Positions 9,686 through 18,731 of a stretch of 40,257 bases of DNA are shown in pieces (position 1 is the stretch's first letter; every line of letters starts with the position of its first letter). The notes under the pieces were generated by a model. It was not told the origin of the DNA. It did not search any database and was given only the letters and a program-made list of their open reading frames with translations. The DNA lies in assembly GCF_002197985.1 (NCBI RefSeq), contig NZ_NBYK01000018.1, positions 1 to 40,257 on the forward strand, written 5' to 3'. Origin of the DNA: Halopseudomonas aestusnigri (GTDB lineage: Bacteria; Pseudomonadota; Gammaproteobacteria; Pseudomonadales; Pseudomonadaceae). Made by a program: the position numbers and the translations under genes.

Positions 9686-10448
9686 GCGCGACGGCAGACC
9701 AATTGATGTCCGGTACCTGCTCGAAGGCCGGACGTGCCAGCAGATAGCCCTGAAAGAGGTGGACATTCTGTTCGCGCAGGAATGCCAGCTCGGCTTCGGT
9801 TTCGACCCCTTCGGCGATGACTTCGATGCTCAGGGCGGCGCAGACCCCAAGGATGCCGCGCACGATCGCCTGCTTTACCACGTCCTTGTCGATATCACGG
9901 ATCAGCGCCATGTCGAGCTTGATGATGTCCGGCTGGAACTCGGCCAGCAGATTCAGCCCCGAATAGCCTGCACCGAAATCGTCGATGGCGGTTTTGAAGC
10001 CCTGGCGCTTGTACTCGGTAATGATGCTTTTGAGATGATCCTTGTCGACCATCTGCTCGTTTTCGGTAATTTCAAAAATCAGCCGCTCCACCGGGAAGTT
10101 GAAGCGCTTTGCCGCTTCCAGGGTAGCGCGAATGCAGGTCGCCGCCTGATACACCGCGTTGGGCAGAAAATTGATGCTGACAAAGCAGGGGATGTTCAGC
10201 CGGGCAGCCAGCTCTACTGCCTTGACGCGGCAGGACTGGTCAAACTGATAACGATTGTCGGTGGTGACCTTGGACAGAATGCCGGCCGCGCCGGTACCGT
10301 CTATGCCGCGTACCAGCGCCTCGCAGGCAAAGAGCTGGCGGGTGCGTACGTCGACGATCGGCTGAAACGCCATGCTGAAGTCAAAGTCCAGCGCAGGACG
10401 GTCGATGCAGGCTCGACAGGGCGGCGGTGATTGTGGCTCGGTAGTCAT
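9678..10448 (-). CDS. EAL-domain protein (c-di-GMP phosphodiesterase)
   Basis: A stand-alone EAL domain of 256 residues with no membrane segment or PAS/GGDEF partner. The catalytic set looks complete: EAL at 43-45, N93 in SINFLPN, E126 in FEITENE, DD156-157 in DDFGAGYSG, K177 in IKLD, E213 and E216 in AEGVETE, and Q233 in QGYLLARP. It should hydrolyse cyclic di-GMP to pGpG. The N terminus carries a CRAC motif (C11, C14) before the domain, which could bind metal or sense redox state. AAGGAT precedes the ATG. The stop overlaps the start of the polyphosphate:AMP phosphotransferase, so the two form an operon transcribed away from radA. Confidence 0.88.
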   Translation of the reverse strand: MTTEPQSPPPCRACIDRPALDFDFSMAFQPIVDVRTRQLFACEALVRGIDGTGAAGILSKVTTDNRYQFDQSCRVKAVELAARLNIPCFVSINFLPNAVYQAATCIRATLEAAKRFNFPVERLIFEITENEQMVDKDHLKSIITEYKRQGFKTAIDDFGAGYSGLNLLAEFQPDIIKLDMALIRDIDKDVVKQAIVRGILGVCAALSIEVIAEGVETEAELAFLREQNVHLFQGYLLARPAFEQVPDINWSAVAHG

Positions 10449-10483
10449 TCTGTTGGATCCTTACGCCTTTAGGCGGTCAGTAT

Positions 10484-10501
10484 AGAGGATAATGTTCCTC
10501 T
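10484..10501. promoter_or_regulatory. Dyad in the divergent EAL/radA promoter region
   Basis: AGAGGA and TCCTCT flank a 6-base centre (TAATGT) in the 98-base gap between the divergent EAL gene and radA. It sits where promoters of both genes must lie, so it is a possible operator. No regulator can be named. Confidence 0.3.
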
Positions 10502-10546
10502 GATATCAAGCGGCGCTTTATGGTGCCTCGACCCGGATAAAGCAAG

Positions 10547-11917
10547 ATGGCCAAACAGAAACGTATTTACGGCTGCACCGAATGCGGTGCCACCTTTTCC
10601 AAGTGGGCGGGCCAATGCCCGGAATGCCAGGCGTGGAACAGCATGGTGGAGACCGTGGTGGACACCACGCCTACCGGTGGCAGCCCCTCACGCAGCAGCA
10701 ACTGGACCGGGCAGCAGGCGTCAGTCAAGACGCTGGCAGAGGTCACTACAGAAGAAATGCCGCGGCAGCCCAGCGGCTCGTCCGAGCTTGATCGGGTGCT
10801 GGGTGGCGGCCTGGTCGCCGGGTCGGTGGTGCTGATCGGCGGCGATCCCGGGATCGGCAAATCGACCATTCTGCTACAGACCCTCTGCCGCCTGGCGCAG
10901 GGTATGCCTGCGCTCTATGTGACCGGTGAGGAATCACAGCAGCAGGTGGCAATGCGCGCCCGCCGGCTTGGTCTGCCGGAAGATCAGCTCAAGGTGATGA
11001 CCGAAACCTGTATCGAGAGCATTGTTGCGACGGCGCGGCAGGAACAGCCACGGGTTATGGTGGTTGACTCGATCCAGACCATCTTCACCGAGCAGTTGCA
11101 GTCGGCCCCGGGCGGTGTTGCCCAGGTACGCGAGAGCGCTGCCTTGCTGGTGCGATACGCCAAGCAGAGTGGCACGGCAATTTTTCTGGTCGGCCACGTT
11201 ACCAAGGAAGGCTCGCTGGCCGGGCCGCGGGTGCTTGAGCACATGGTGGACACGGTGCTGTATTTCGAGGGTGAGGCTGACGGTCGTTACCGCATGCTGC
11301 GGGCGGTGAAGAACCGTTTTGGCGCGGTCAACGAGCTGGGTGTGTTTGCCATGACCGACAAGGGTCTTAAAGAAGTGGCCAACCCCTCTGCGATTTTCCT
11401 CTCACGTTACGACGCGCCGATTCCGGGCAGCGTGGTGATGGCCACCTGGGAAGGCTCGCGGCCGATGCTGGTGGAGGTGCAGGCGCTGGTGGATACCAGT
11501 CATCTGGGCAATCCGCGCCGGGTCACGCTGGGGCTGGATCAGAACCGGTTGGCGATGCTGCTCGCCGTGCTGCACCGCCATGGCGGCGTTGCGACCTATG
11601 ACCAGGATGTCTTCGTCAACGTCGTCGGTGGGGTCAAGGTACTGGAAACGGCAGCCGATCTGGCGCTGCTGGCGGCGGTCATGTCCAGTCTGCGTAACCG
11701 GCCGCTGCCGATGGATCTGATGGTATTTGGTGAGCTGGGGCTGTCAGGTGAGATTCGCCCGGTGCCGAGCGGACAGGAGCGCTTGAAGGAAGCCGCCAAA
11801 CATGGCTTTACCCGCGCCATCGTACCCAAGGCCAACGCGCCCAAGGAAGCGCCCAAAGGAATGCAGGTGATTGCCGTGACCCGGCTGGATCAGGCGCTGG
11901 CGGCGATATTTGAGTAG
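10547..11917 (+). CDS. radA: DNA repair protein RadA
   Basis: A 456-residue branch-migration helicase that acts with RecA in recombinational repair. The N-terminal zinc finger has C10, C13, C24 and C27 (CTECG...CPECQ). The RecA-like ATPase has Walker A GGDPGIGKST (98-107), VVDSIQT as Walker B, and the RadA-specific KNRFG motif at 255-259. The Lon-like C-terminal domain includes VFVNVVGGVKV and GELGLSGEIRPV. Length and motif order match the family throughout. The ribosome site is poor. It is divergent from the EAL gene and ends in a hairpin that includes its own stop codon. Confidence 0.97.
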   Translation: MAKQKRIYGCTECGATFSKWAGQCPECQAWNSMVETVVDTTPTGGSPSRSSNWTGQQASVKTLAEVTTEEMPRQPSGSSELDRVLGGGLVAGSVVLIGGDPGIGKSTILLQTLCRLAQGMPALYVTGEESQQQVAMRARRLGLPEDQLKVMTETCIESIVATARQEQPRVMVVDSIQTIFTEQLQSAPGGVAQVRESAALLVRYAKQSGTAIFLVGHVTKEGSLAGPRVLEHMVDTVLYFEGEADGRYRMLRAVKNRFGAVNELGVFAMTDKGLKEVANPSAIFLSRYDAPIPGSVVMATWEGSRPMLVEVQALVDTSHLGNPRRVTLGLDQNRLAMLLAVLHRHGGVATYDQDVFVNVVGGVKVLETAADLALLAAVMSSLRNRPLPMDLMVFGELGLSGEIRPVPSGQERLKEAAKHGFTRAIVPKANAPKEAPKGMQVIAVTRLDQALAAIFE

Positions 11918-11938
11918 CAGCGGCGTAGCCGCTGCTAC
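11914..11938 (+). terminator. Hairpin at the radA stop codon
   Basis: GTAGCAGCGGC (11914-11924) and GCCGCTGCTAC (11928-11938) form a perfect 11-bp stem with a 3-base loop, and the radA TAG is inside the left arm. There is no downstream T run, so termination strength is uncertain. Confidence 0.55.
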
Positions 11939-11940
11939 AG

Positions 11941-12018
11941 CTGCAAGCCTCAAGCTGCAAGCTACAAGCTACAAGCTACAAGCTACAAGCTACAAGCGAA
12001 AAGCGAAAAGGCGAAAAG
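11941..12018. repeat. Heptad tandem array (CTACAAG family)
   Basis: Back-to-back 7-base units: CTGCAAG, CCTCAAG, CTGCAAG, then five perfect CTACAAG copies (11962-11996), then CGAAAAG-type variants to 12018. It is non-coding and follows radA directly. Similar degenerate AAGCTACAAGC strings are common in Pseudomonas intergenic DNA. An inverted-sense counterpart lies at 12062-12086. Confidence 0.85.
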
Positions 12019-12061
12019 CAAAACCCCCGGGGCTAGTCGCTCGGGAGGGAGTTGGGAGGCA

Positions 12062-12086
12062 CTTGAAGCTTGAAGCTTGAAGCTTG
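12062..12086. repeat. Inverted-sense heptad array (CTTGAAG)
   Basis: Three perfect CTTGAAG units (12062-12082) plus CTTG. The reverse complement, CTTCAAG, differs by one base from the CTACAAG unit upstream, so the two arrays could pair as a long imperfect hairpin around a loop of about 45 bases. Confidence 0.75.
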
Positions 12087-12091
12087 CCGCT

Positions 12092-12108
12092 GCGGCGCAT
12101 GGCGCCGC
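12092..12108 (-). terminator. Short GC hairpin after the PilZ gene
   Basis: GCGGCGC (12092-12098), a 3-base loop and GCGCCGC (12102-12108) abut the stop codon of the minus-strand PilZ gene. There is no T tract; it is a candidate weak terminator. Confidence 0.4.
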
Positions 12109-12492
12109 CTAAAGCAAAGCCGCCAGCTCTCGTTCAAGCAGCGCTGCATCGCCCAGGTTGAGGGCGACCAGGCGGCGCAGGTGGCTGATGGAGTCGAGGT
12201 CGATGTGCTCACACTGAAAGCCGAGCAGTCCTTCTTCGGCGTGTGCCAGTGAGACTTCCATGCGGATCTGGCTGCCTTCGGACAGGTCGATAATGGCAAC
12301 GAAAGGGGCTTTGGCGCGTGTCGTGTCCCACTGATCAGGCTGCATGACCAGCAGGCCACGCAGGGATATGTCGATCAACTGAACTGCCACGCACCAGTCG
12401 TCCTGTTGCAGCAGGGTGTGGGCATCGAACGGAATGCGGCTGAAACGCCGTCTGTCATCATGCATCCGATGGCTCCCGGGTGTATTGGTCAT
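12109..12492 (-). CDS. PilZ-domain protein (c-di-GMP receptor type)
   Basis: A 127-residue protein made of one PilZ domain. The c-di-GMP-binding signature is present: an arginine-rich DDRRRFSRIPFD stretch near the N terminus and DISLRGLLV (the D/NxSxxG motif) about 25 residues later, then the beta-barrel strands including VSLAHAEEGLLGFQC. The last 30 residues are probably an amphipathic helix. The start is uncertain: ATG 12492 is used here. ATG 12465, with GGGAG upstream, would give MHDDRRRF directly and keep the whole domain. The target is unknown. It shares the signal molecule of the EAL protein encoded about 2 kb away. Confidence 0.82.
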   Translation of the reverse strand: MTNTPGSHRMHDDRRRFSRIPFDAHTLLQQDDWCVAVQLIDISLRGLLVMQPDQWDTTRAKAPFVAIIDLSEGSQIRMEVSLAHAEEGLLGFQCEHIDLDSISHLRRLVALNLGDAALLERELAALL

Positions 12493-12522
12493 CGATGCCC
12501 ACACTATAGCGCTTTTTACTGC

Positions 12523-13884
<1,362 letters not shown>

Positions 13885-14009
13885 TTAGGACGAAAAGACG
13901 TAAAACTACCAGACTGCGAACTGCACAGGAATGGTGCGATTGTAAAATAGCGTGCACGCCAGTGTTTCATTTTGGTGCGCCTGGTCCCGGGCGGGTGGCG
14001 CGGCAGGAC

Positions 14010-14055
14010 CCGCAGCAGCGCGGCCACACCGGATGGTGGGGCCGCGCTGCTGCGG
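14010..14055 (-). terminator. Long hairpin terminator of ettA
   Basis: A 16-bp perfect stem (14010-14025 with 14040-14055), continued past one mismatch by CACC/GGTG around a GGAT loop, starts five bases after the ettA stop. It is the most stable hairpin I saw in the window. The T tract is missing, as is common in GC-rich pseudomonads. Confidence 0.75.
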
Positions 14056-14059
14056 AAGC

Positions 14060-15751
14060 TCAGGCGAGCTTTTTGTAGCGAACGCGGTGCGGCTGCGTAG
14101 CTGCCTCGCCCAGACGCTTCTTGCGATCGGCTTCGTACTCGGTGTAGTTGCCCTCGAAGAAGGTGACTTGCGAGTCGTCCTCGTACGCCAGGATATGGGT
14201 GGCGATACGGTCCAGGAACCAGCGATCGTGCGAGATCACGATGGCTGAGCCGGGGAAGTCCAGCAGCGCTTCTTCCAGCGCACGCAGGGTTTCCACGTCA
14301 AGGTCGTTGGACGGTTCGTCGAGCAGCAGTACGTTGGCGCCCTGCTTGAGGGTCAGCGCCAGATGCAGGCGGCCACGCTCACCACCGGAGAGGTCCTTGA
14401 CGAACTTCTGCTGGTCGGAGCCCTTGAAGTTGAAGCGGCCGACGTAACCACGCGACGGCATCTCGTAGTTGCCGACCTTGATCTGGTCGAAACCATCGGA
14501 CACCTGCTCCCAGACGGTCTTGTTACCGTCGAGGTTGTCACGGCTCTGGTCGACGCTGGCAATCTGTACGGTTTCACCGATCTCGATGGTGCCACTGTCC
14601 GGCTGTTCCTTGCCGGTGATCATGCGGAACAGGGTCGACTTGCCGGCACCGTTACCGCCGATGACACCAACAATGGCCCCCTTTGGGACACTGAAACTCA
14701 GGTTGTCGATCAGCACGCGATCACCAAAGCCCTTGGTGACGCCGTTGAACTCGATGACCTTGTCGCCCAGGCGCGGGCCGGCCGGGATGTAGATCTCGTT
14801 GGTTTCGCTGCGTTTCTGGAATTCCTGCGATTGCAGTTCCTCGAAGCGCTGCAGGCGAGCCTTGGATTTGGCCTGACGGCCCTTGGCGCCCTGACGGACC
14901 CATTCCAGCTCGGCTTTCATGGCCTTGGCGTGGGAGGCCTCCTGCTTGGCTTCGGTTGCCAGGCGGGCAGCCTTGGATTCCAGCCACTGCGAGTAGTTGC
15001 CTTCGAAGGGGATGCCCTGGCCGCGGTCCAGTTCGAGAATCCAGCCGGCAACGTTATCGAGGAAGTAACGGTCGTGGGTAATGGCAACCACGGTGCCCGG
15101 GAAGTTGTGCAGGAACTGCTCCAGCCAGGCGACGGAGTCGGCATCCAGGTGGTTGGTCGGCTCGTCCAGCAGCAGCATGTCGGGCGCCGACAACAGCAGG
15201 CGGCAGAGTGCTACGCGGCGCTTCTCGCCACCGGACAGGTGCTCGATCTTTGCGTCCCAGGCCGGCAGGCGCAGCGCATCGGCGGCGACTTCCAGCTGGC
15301 GCTCAAGGTTGTGGCCGTCGGCGGCCTGCAGAATGGCCTCCAGTTTGCCCTGTTCGGCAGCCAATGCGTCAAAGTCGGCATCGGGTTCGGCGTAGGCGGC
15401 ATATACTTCGTCCAGCCGGGCCTGGGCATTCTTGATTTCGCTGACGGCTTCCTCGACGATCTCGCGTACGGTCTTGTCGTTGTCCAGCTCGGGTTCCTGC
15501 GGCAGGTAGCCTACCTTGATGCCCGGCATGGGGCGCGCTTCGCCCTCGATCTCGGTATCGACACCGGCCATGATCCGCAGCAGGGTGGATTTACCTGCAC
15601 CGTTGAGACCCAGAACGCCAATCTTGGCGCCGGGGAAAAAGGACAATGAGATATCCTTCAGAATCTGACGCTTCGGGGGGACGACTTTACCGACCCGATG
15701 CATGCTATAAACATATGATCCTGTTTGCCCTGTTTTGTCGCCTTTGGCCAT
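14060..15751 (-). CDS. ettA: Energy-dependent translational throttle protein EttA (ABC-F)
   Basis: A 563-residue ABC-F ATPase that binds the ribosomal E site and gates early elongation according to the ATP/ADP ratio. Two ABC domains are present, with Walker A GLNGAGKST and GGNGAGKST, signatures LSGGEKRRVALCRLL and LSGGERGRLHLALTL, and Walker B/D-loops LLLDEPTNHLD and LLLDEPSNDLD. The interdomain linker and the arm typical of EttA are intact. The opening VYSMHRVGKVVPPKR matches E. coli EttA. ATG 15751 has GAGGG about ten bases upstream. The mobile island begins within roughly 100 bases of this start, so part of its promoter region may be island-derived. Confidence 0.96.
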   Translation of the reverse strand: MAKGDKTGQTGSYVYSMHRVGKVVPPKRQILKDISLSFFPGAKIGVLGLNGAGKSTLLRIMAGVDTEIEGEARPMPGIKVGYLPQEPELDNDKTVREIVEEAVSEIKNAQARLDEVYAAYAEPDADFDALAAEQGKLEAILQAADGHNLERQLEVAADALRLPAWDAKIEHLSGGEKRRVALCRLLLSAPDMLLLDEPTNHLDADSVAWLEQFLHNFPGTVVAITHDRYFLDNVAGWILELDRGQGIPFEGNYSQWLESKAARLATEAKQEASHAKAMKAELEWVRQGAKGRQAKSKARLQRFEELQSQEFQKRSETNEIYIPAGPRLGDKVIEFNGVTKGFGDRVLIDNLSFSVPKGAIVGVIGGNGAGKSTLFRMITGKEQPDSGTIEIGETVQIASVDQSRDNLDGNKTVWEQVSDGFDQIKVGNYEMPSRGYVGRFNFKGSDQQKFVKDLSGGERGRLHLALTLKQGANVLLLDEPSNDLDVETLRALEEALLDFPGSAIVISHDRWFLDRIATHILAYEDDSQVTFFEGNYTEYEADRKKRLGEAATQPHRVRYKKLA

Positions 15752-15811
15752 ATAAAATACCCTCAATGATTGATGCTTCTTGGTCTTGATGATTCTAAGG
15801 GAAACAAGAAG

Positions 15812-15870
15812 TGTAAAGTTTAAGATTTGACCTGAATCCCCGCTTTGCTTATTCTAGAAATGTAAAGTTT
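15812..15870. repeat. Paired TGTAAAGTTT direct repeats at the island left end
   Basis: Identical 10-base copies lie at 15812-15821 and 15861-15870, 49 bases apart. They bracket the predicted ginA promoter. They could be operator sites, recombinase-binding sites near the attachment end, or both. Confidence 0.55.
15827..15855 (+). promoter_or_regulatory. Predicted sigma-70 promoter of the gin operon
   Basis: TTGACC (15827-15832), a 17-base spacer and TATTCT (15850-15855) give a -35/-10 pair with 5/6 and 4/6 consensus matches. Transcription would start near 15862, about 20 bases before the ginA ATG. Confidence 0.55.
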
Positions 15871-15882
15871 GGGGATAAGATA

Positions 15883-17148
15883 ATGTCATATCAAGTCGTG
15901 GAAATTCGGCTCAATGGTGGTCGAGAAAAGGTTTTGGTGCAAGACCGGGTGCCGCTTTACTACCCCAATCTGCTAGTGACACATAAGTTTCGGAATCGGT
16001 CGCCCAACACACAAGATAAGCTTCTAAGACACATCGCACTGTTCCACGAGTTTCTTGACAGCTTGTCCATTGATCTAATTTCACGACTCGAACAGCGCCC
16101 AAAATCTGCCTACCTAACAGATAGTGAAATCAGCCGATTCATGGTTGATGCGCACCTCTCAAAGATCACGTTAGACAAAAAGCATGCCGGTGTGAGCTTG
16201 CTCGAAAAAGCCTACGAATTCGTCGGCAGTGCTCACGCCGAGCAGCGCTGCGAGACTGTTCGAGATTACCTTGATTTCTTGTACGAAAGGCTAGGCGATG
16301 AAGTTACGCGAGAGGATGCTGCCAGAGATCTTAAAAAGCGGTTTAATCGTAAGATCAAGTCTGCTAGACCCGCCTGGAAAAGAACTCGGAATGACGAGAT
16401 AAAAGGACTGACTAAAGAGCAACGGGAATCTTTGCTTGAGGTTGCTCACCCTGAGAGCAATGCCAACCCGTTTACCACTGGAGCTCACAAGTACCGCAAC
16501 TACATCATAGTGCTACTTGGGTTGGAGCTCGGGTTACGTCGATCTGAGATGCTCCTTATTAAACTCAGCGACATCATGTGGCACATCAATCAGATTGCTA
16601 TCGTGGGTCTGGAGGATGAATCGATTGATCCTCGTAAGACTGGACCGCGCCCCAAAACGAATGAACGCATGCTGCCGATACCCGACGAGCTTGCACGGGC
16701 TATTCAAAAGTACGTCGATACTTACCGGCGTACCGAGGCCAGCGCTTCTGATGCGAACAACCATCCTTTTCTTCTTGTGGCTCATCATCGCAATGAGGGT
16801 CAGCCCATGTCTATTAAAGCCGTCGATGGTTTGTTCAATCGGTTGGGTGAAACAGTGCCGAAGCTGGCAGGGATTCACTCCCACAGGTTGCGCCATGATG
16901 CGGTATTCACACTGCTTCGCAGCATGAAAGAGGATCTTGGCGCACTTACTCCCGAAGATCGCACAACGCAAACACAGAAGGTGCTGACCTATGCATTCGG
17001 GTGGAGGTCAAACTCCGAGATGCCGGGGCTTTACGGCGCAAAATACTGGAAAGAAGAGGCCGATAAAGCCGTGAAAAAGCGTTCAGAGAATTTCCAGCGG
17101 ATTCGCGAGGAAGTGGAAGACGTTTTCAATAAGCGAGATAAGCAATGA
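15883..17148 (+). CDS. ginA: Tyrosine recombinase, first of trio (GinA-like)
   Basis: A 421-residue phage-integrase-family recombinase predicted to cut and join the island ends through a 3'-phosphotyrosine. Catalytic residues are visible: R219 in LGLRRSEML, H334-R335-L336-R337-H338 giving the HxxR pair, W373 in FGWRSNSEM, and nucleophile Y384 in GLYGAKYW, ten residues after W373. The N-terminal 200 residues form a SAM-like core-binding region (FRNRSPNTQDKLLRHIALFHEFLDSL). Its stop overlaps the next recombinase as ATGA. A plausible promoter lies just upstream. The symbol follows the GInt nomenclature by architecture and is not proven by alignment. Confidence 0.85.
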   Translation: MSYQVVEIRLNGGREKVLVQDRVPLYYPNLLVTHKFRNRSPNTQDKLLRHIALFHEFLDSLSIDLISRLEQRPKSAYLTDSEISRFMVDAHLSKITLDKKHAGVSLLEKAYEFVGSAHAEQRCETVRDYLDFLYERLGDEVTREDAARDLKKRFNRKIKSARPAWKRTRNDEIKGLTKEQRESLLEVAHPESNANPFTTGAHKYRNYIIVLLGLELGLRRSEMLLIKLSDIMWHINQIAIVGLEDESIDPRKTGPRPKTNERMLPIPDELARAIQKYVDTYRRTEASASDANNHPFLLVAHHRNEGQPMSIKAVDGLFNRLGETVPKLAGIHSHRLRHDAVFTLLRSMKEDLGALTPEDRTTQTQKVLTYAFGWRSNSEMPGLYGAKYWKEEADKAVKKRSENFQRIREEVEDVFNKRDKQ

Positions 17149-18731
17149 ACATCGCACTTACCGCATTAGAAGCACCTTCAGCCGATAAACTTGATAATTG
17201 GCTTGATCAGCCACGACTGGCAAGGTGCGGGACCCTGTTTACTCCTTCCCAGCCGATGTGGAGGCCAGATATGACCTGTGTTTCAGTCAACTGGCAAGCT
17301 GCCATAGGCTGCGTCCCTGTTGAATGGCAACGTTGGCTTCATGCCGCGTTGGCGTATCGTATGGCAGAGATAGGACAAGCAACACTGTCTAATATCGCTT
17401 CAATATTATCGCGTGCGGCTCAGGCTGAATTAAACCCCTTGAGAGAGAGTCAGATAATCGACTTGCGTGATCGCTTTTCGATTACTGAATTTTCGATATT
17501 GGTCAGCTTTGTGGTTTTCTGGCACGACTGCGAATCCCTGCAACAACGTCCGGACCAAGCACTGATCGATGCTTATGCCGCAATGCCGAGGAAAAAGCTA
17601 TCTGGTAGAGACGTGATCTTGAGTTTGGACCCCGAAGAGGGTCCGTTTACACTCCAAGAACAAAATGCACTGCACCAGTGGTCGCACGAGGCATTTTGTC
17701 ATGACGTTCTGGATCCCGAACGTTACCTTTATTTACAACTGCTGATGGTGTACGGGCAACGTGGAATTCAGCTACGCAAGTGCGTCTTTGATGATTTTAT
17801 TAGGACTGAGCGGGGATATAAGATCCGCCTTTTTTGGGCTAAGCAGCGATATGATGACGGAGGCTTCCGTAAAAAATACGAGACCTTCAACCTTGATGCA
17901 GATCTGTATGCCACTGTGCAGGCTTATCAGTCGCTCGTGCTGGCCCGTCTTAAATTAGAGTTTCCTGGTCGAGCTGATTGGGATCGAGCAATAAAGCACG
18001 TCCCGCTCTTTCGGCGTAAATTAGCTACTGGTACCAGTTACGTCAGCCCTCTTCCGGTCATTACCGACAATATTGACCTTAATTCACTCGAACACGGCCC
18101 CAACCCGGATTTTCATGTCACCCAGGCCATCACATTGAACTGGTTGAAGCAGATTGAAAAGATGGACAGTTTTCCGATATCGACTCGGACCCATAAACCT
18201 TTGAGGATCACCCGTGGTCATCGTTTCCGGCACACCCTGGGTACCGATCTCTCAAATGCTGGCTTGGACGAGTGGTCGATTGCCCATGCGTTGATGCACA
18301 GGAAAACCACTACGGTTCGCAAGTACCGACAGGTCTCCGCAGAGCTGATGAAGCTGATCGACGCAAAGATGTCCGGTCATCTTGCATTGGTGGTAAATGC
18401 TTTCTCAGGAACAATAGTTACGGATCGTGAGTCGGCTAAGAATGGTTTCAGGGCAGATCGTCAAATTCAGGATCTGGCTGTCTGTGGCTCTGATGCGGCC
18501 TGCCATTTAGACACTCCTCTCTCGTGTTATGGGTGCAGGAAATTCCAACCACTCTTGCATGCCGATCACGCAGCTTCACTGGAGCGCATGGAGCGCTACC
18601 GGGCGCAGTCAATCGATAATGACAAAGTCACTGGCGCGATCTGGGATCGTGCCATCCTCGCCTGTCGTAGGGTCATACTGGACTGTAGGTCGCTCATCTC
18701 CAAACGCGAGATCTCTAGAGGCGATGTATGA
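17145..18731 (+). CDS. ginB: Tyrosine recombinase, second of trio (GinB-like)
   Basis: A 528-residue recombinase that overlaps both neighbours by four bases. The catalytic set is R206 (YGQRGIQLRK), H359-x-x-R362 (GHRFRHTLG), H385 (LMHRKTTT) and Y394 (RKYRQVS), with the canonical nine-residue H-to-Y distance. After the catalytic domain comes a cysteine cluster, C447, C453, C461 and C464 (CxxxxxC...CYGC), likely a zinc-binding module. The N-terminal about 190 residues are not recognisable but should bind the arm or core DNA. Overlapping starts suggest fixed stoichiometry with GinA and GinC. Confidence 0.85.
   Translation: MNIALTALEAPSADKLDNWLDQPRLARCGTLFTPSQPMWRPDMTCVSVNWQAAIGCVPVEWQRWLHAALAYRMAEIGQATLSNIASILSRAAQAELNPLRESQIIDLRDRFSITEFSILVSFVVFWHDCESLQQRPDQALIDAYAAMPRKKLSGRDVILSLDPEEGPFTLQEQNALHQWSHEAFCHDVLDPERYLYLQLLMVYGQRGIQLRKCVFDDFIRTERGYKIRLFWAKQRYDDGGFRKKYETFNLDADLYATVQAYQSLVLARLKLEFPGRADWDRAIKHVPLFRRKLATGTSYVSPLPVITDNIDLNSLEHGPNPDFHVTQAITLNWLKQIEKMDSFPISTRTHKPLRITRGHRFRHTLGTDLSNAGLDEWSIAHALMHRKTTTVRKYRQVSAELMKLIDAKMSGHLALVVNAFSGTIVTDRESAKNGFRADRQIQDLAVCGSDAACHLDTPLSCYGCRKFQPLLHADHAASLERMERYRAQSIDNDKVTGAIWDRAILACRRVILDCRSLISKREISRGDV

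Noticed and set aside
8531-9706. Plus-strand open frame of 391 codons opposite the PPK2 gene
   Set aside because: It is antisense to a complete two-domain phosphotransferase; the translation is repetitive, typical of a shadow frame.
11941-12086. CRISPR-like array
   Set aside because: Units are 7 bases with no spacers and no cas genes; these are simple tandem heptads.
14363-15649. Plus-strand open frame of 428 codons opposite ettA
   Set aside because: It is the shadow of the two ABC domains of ettA, with no ribosome site and no family resemblance.
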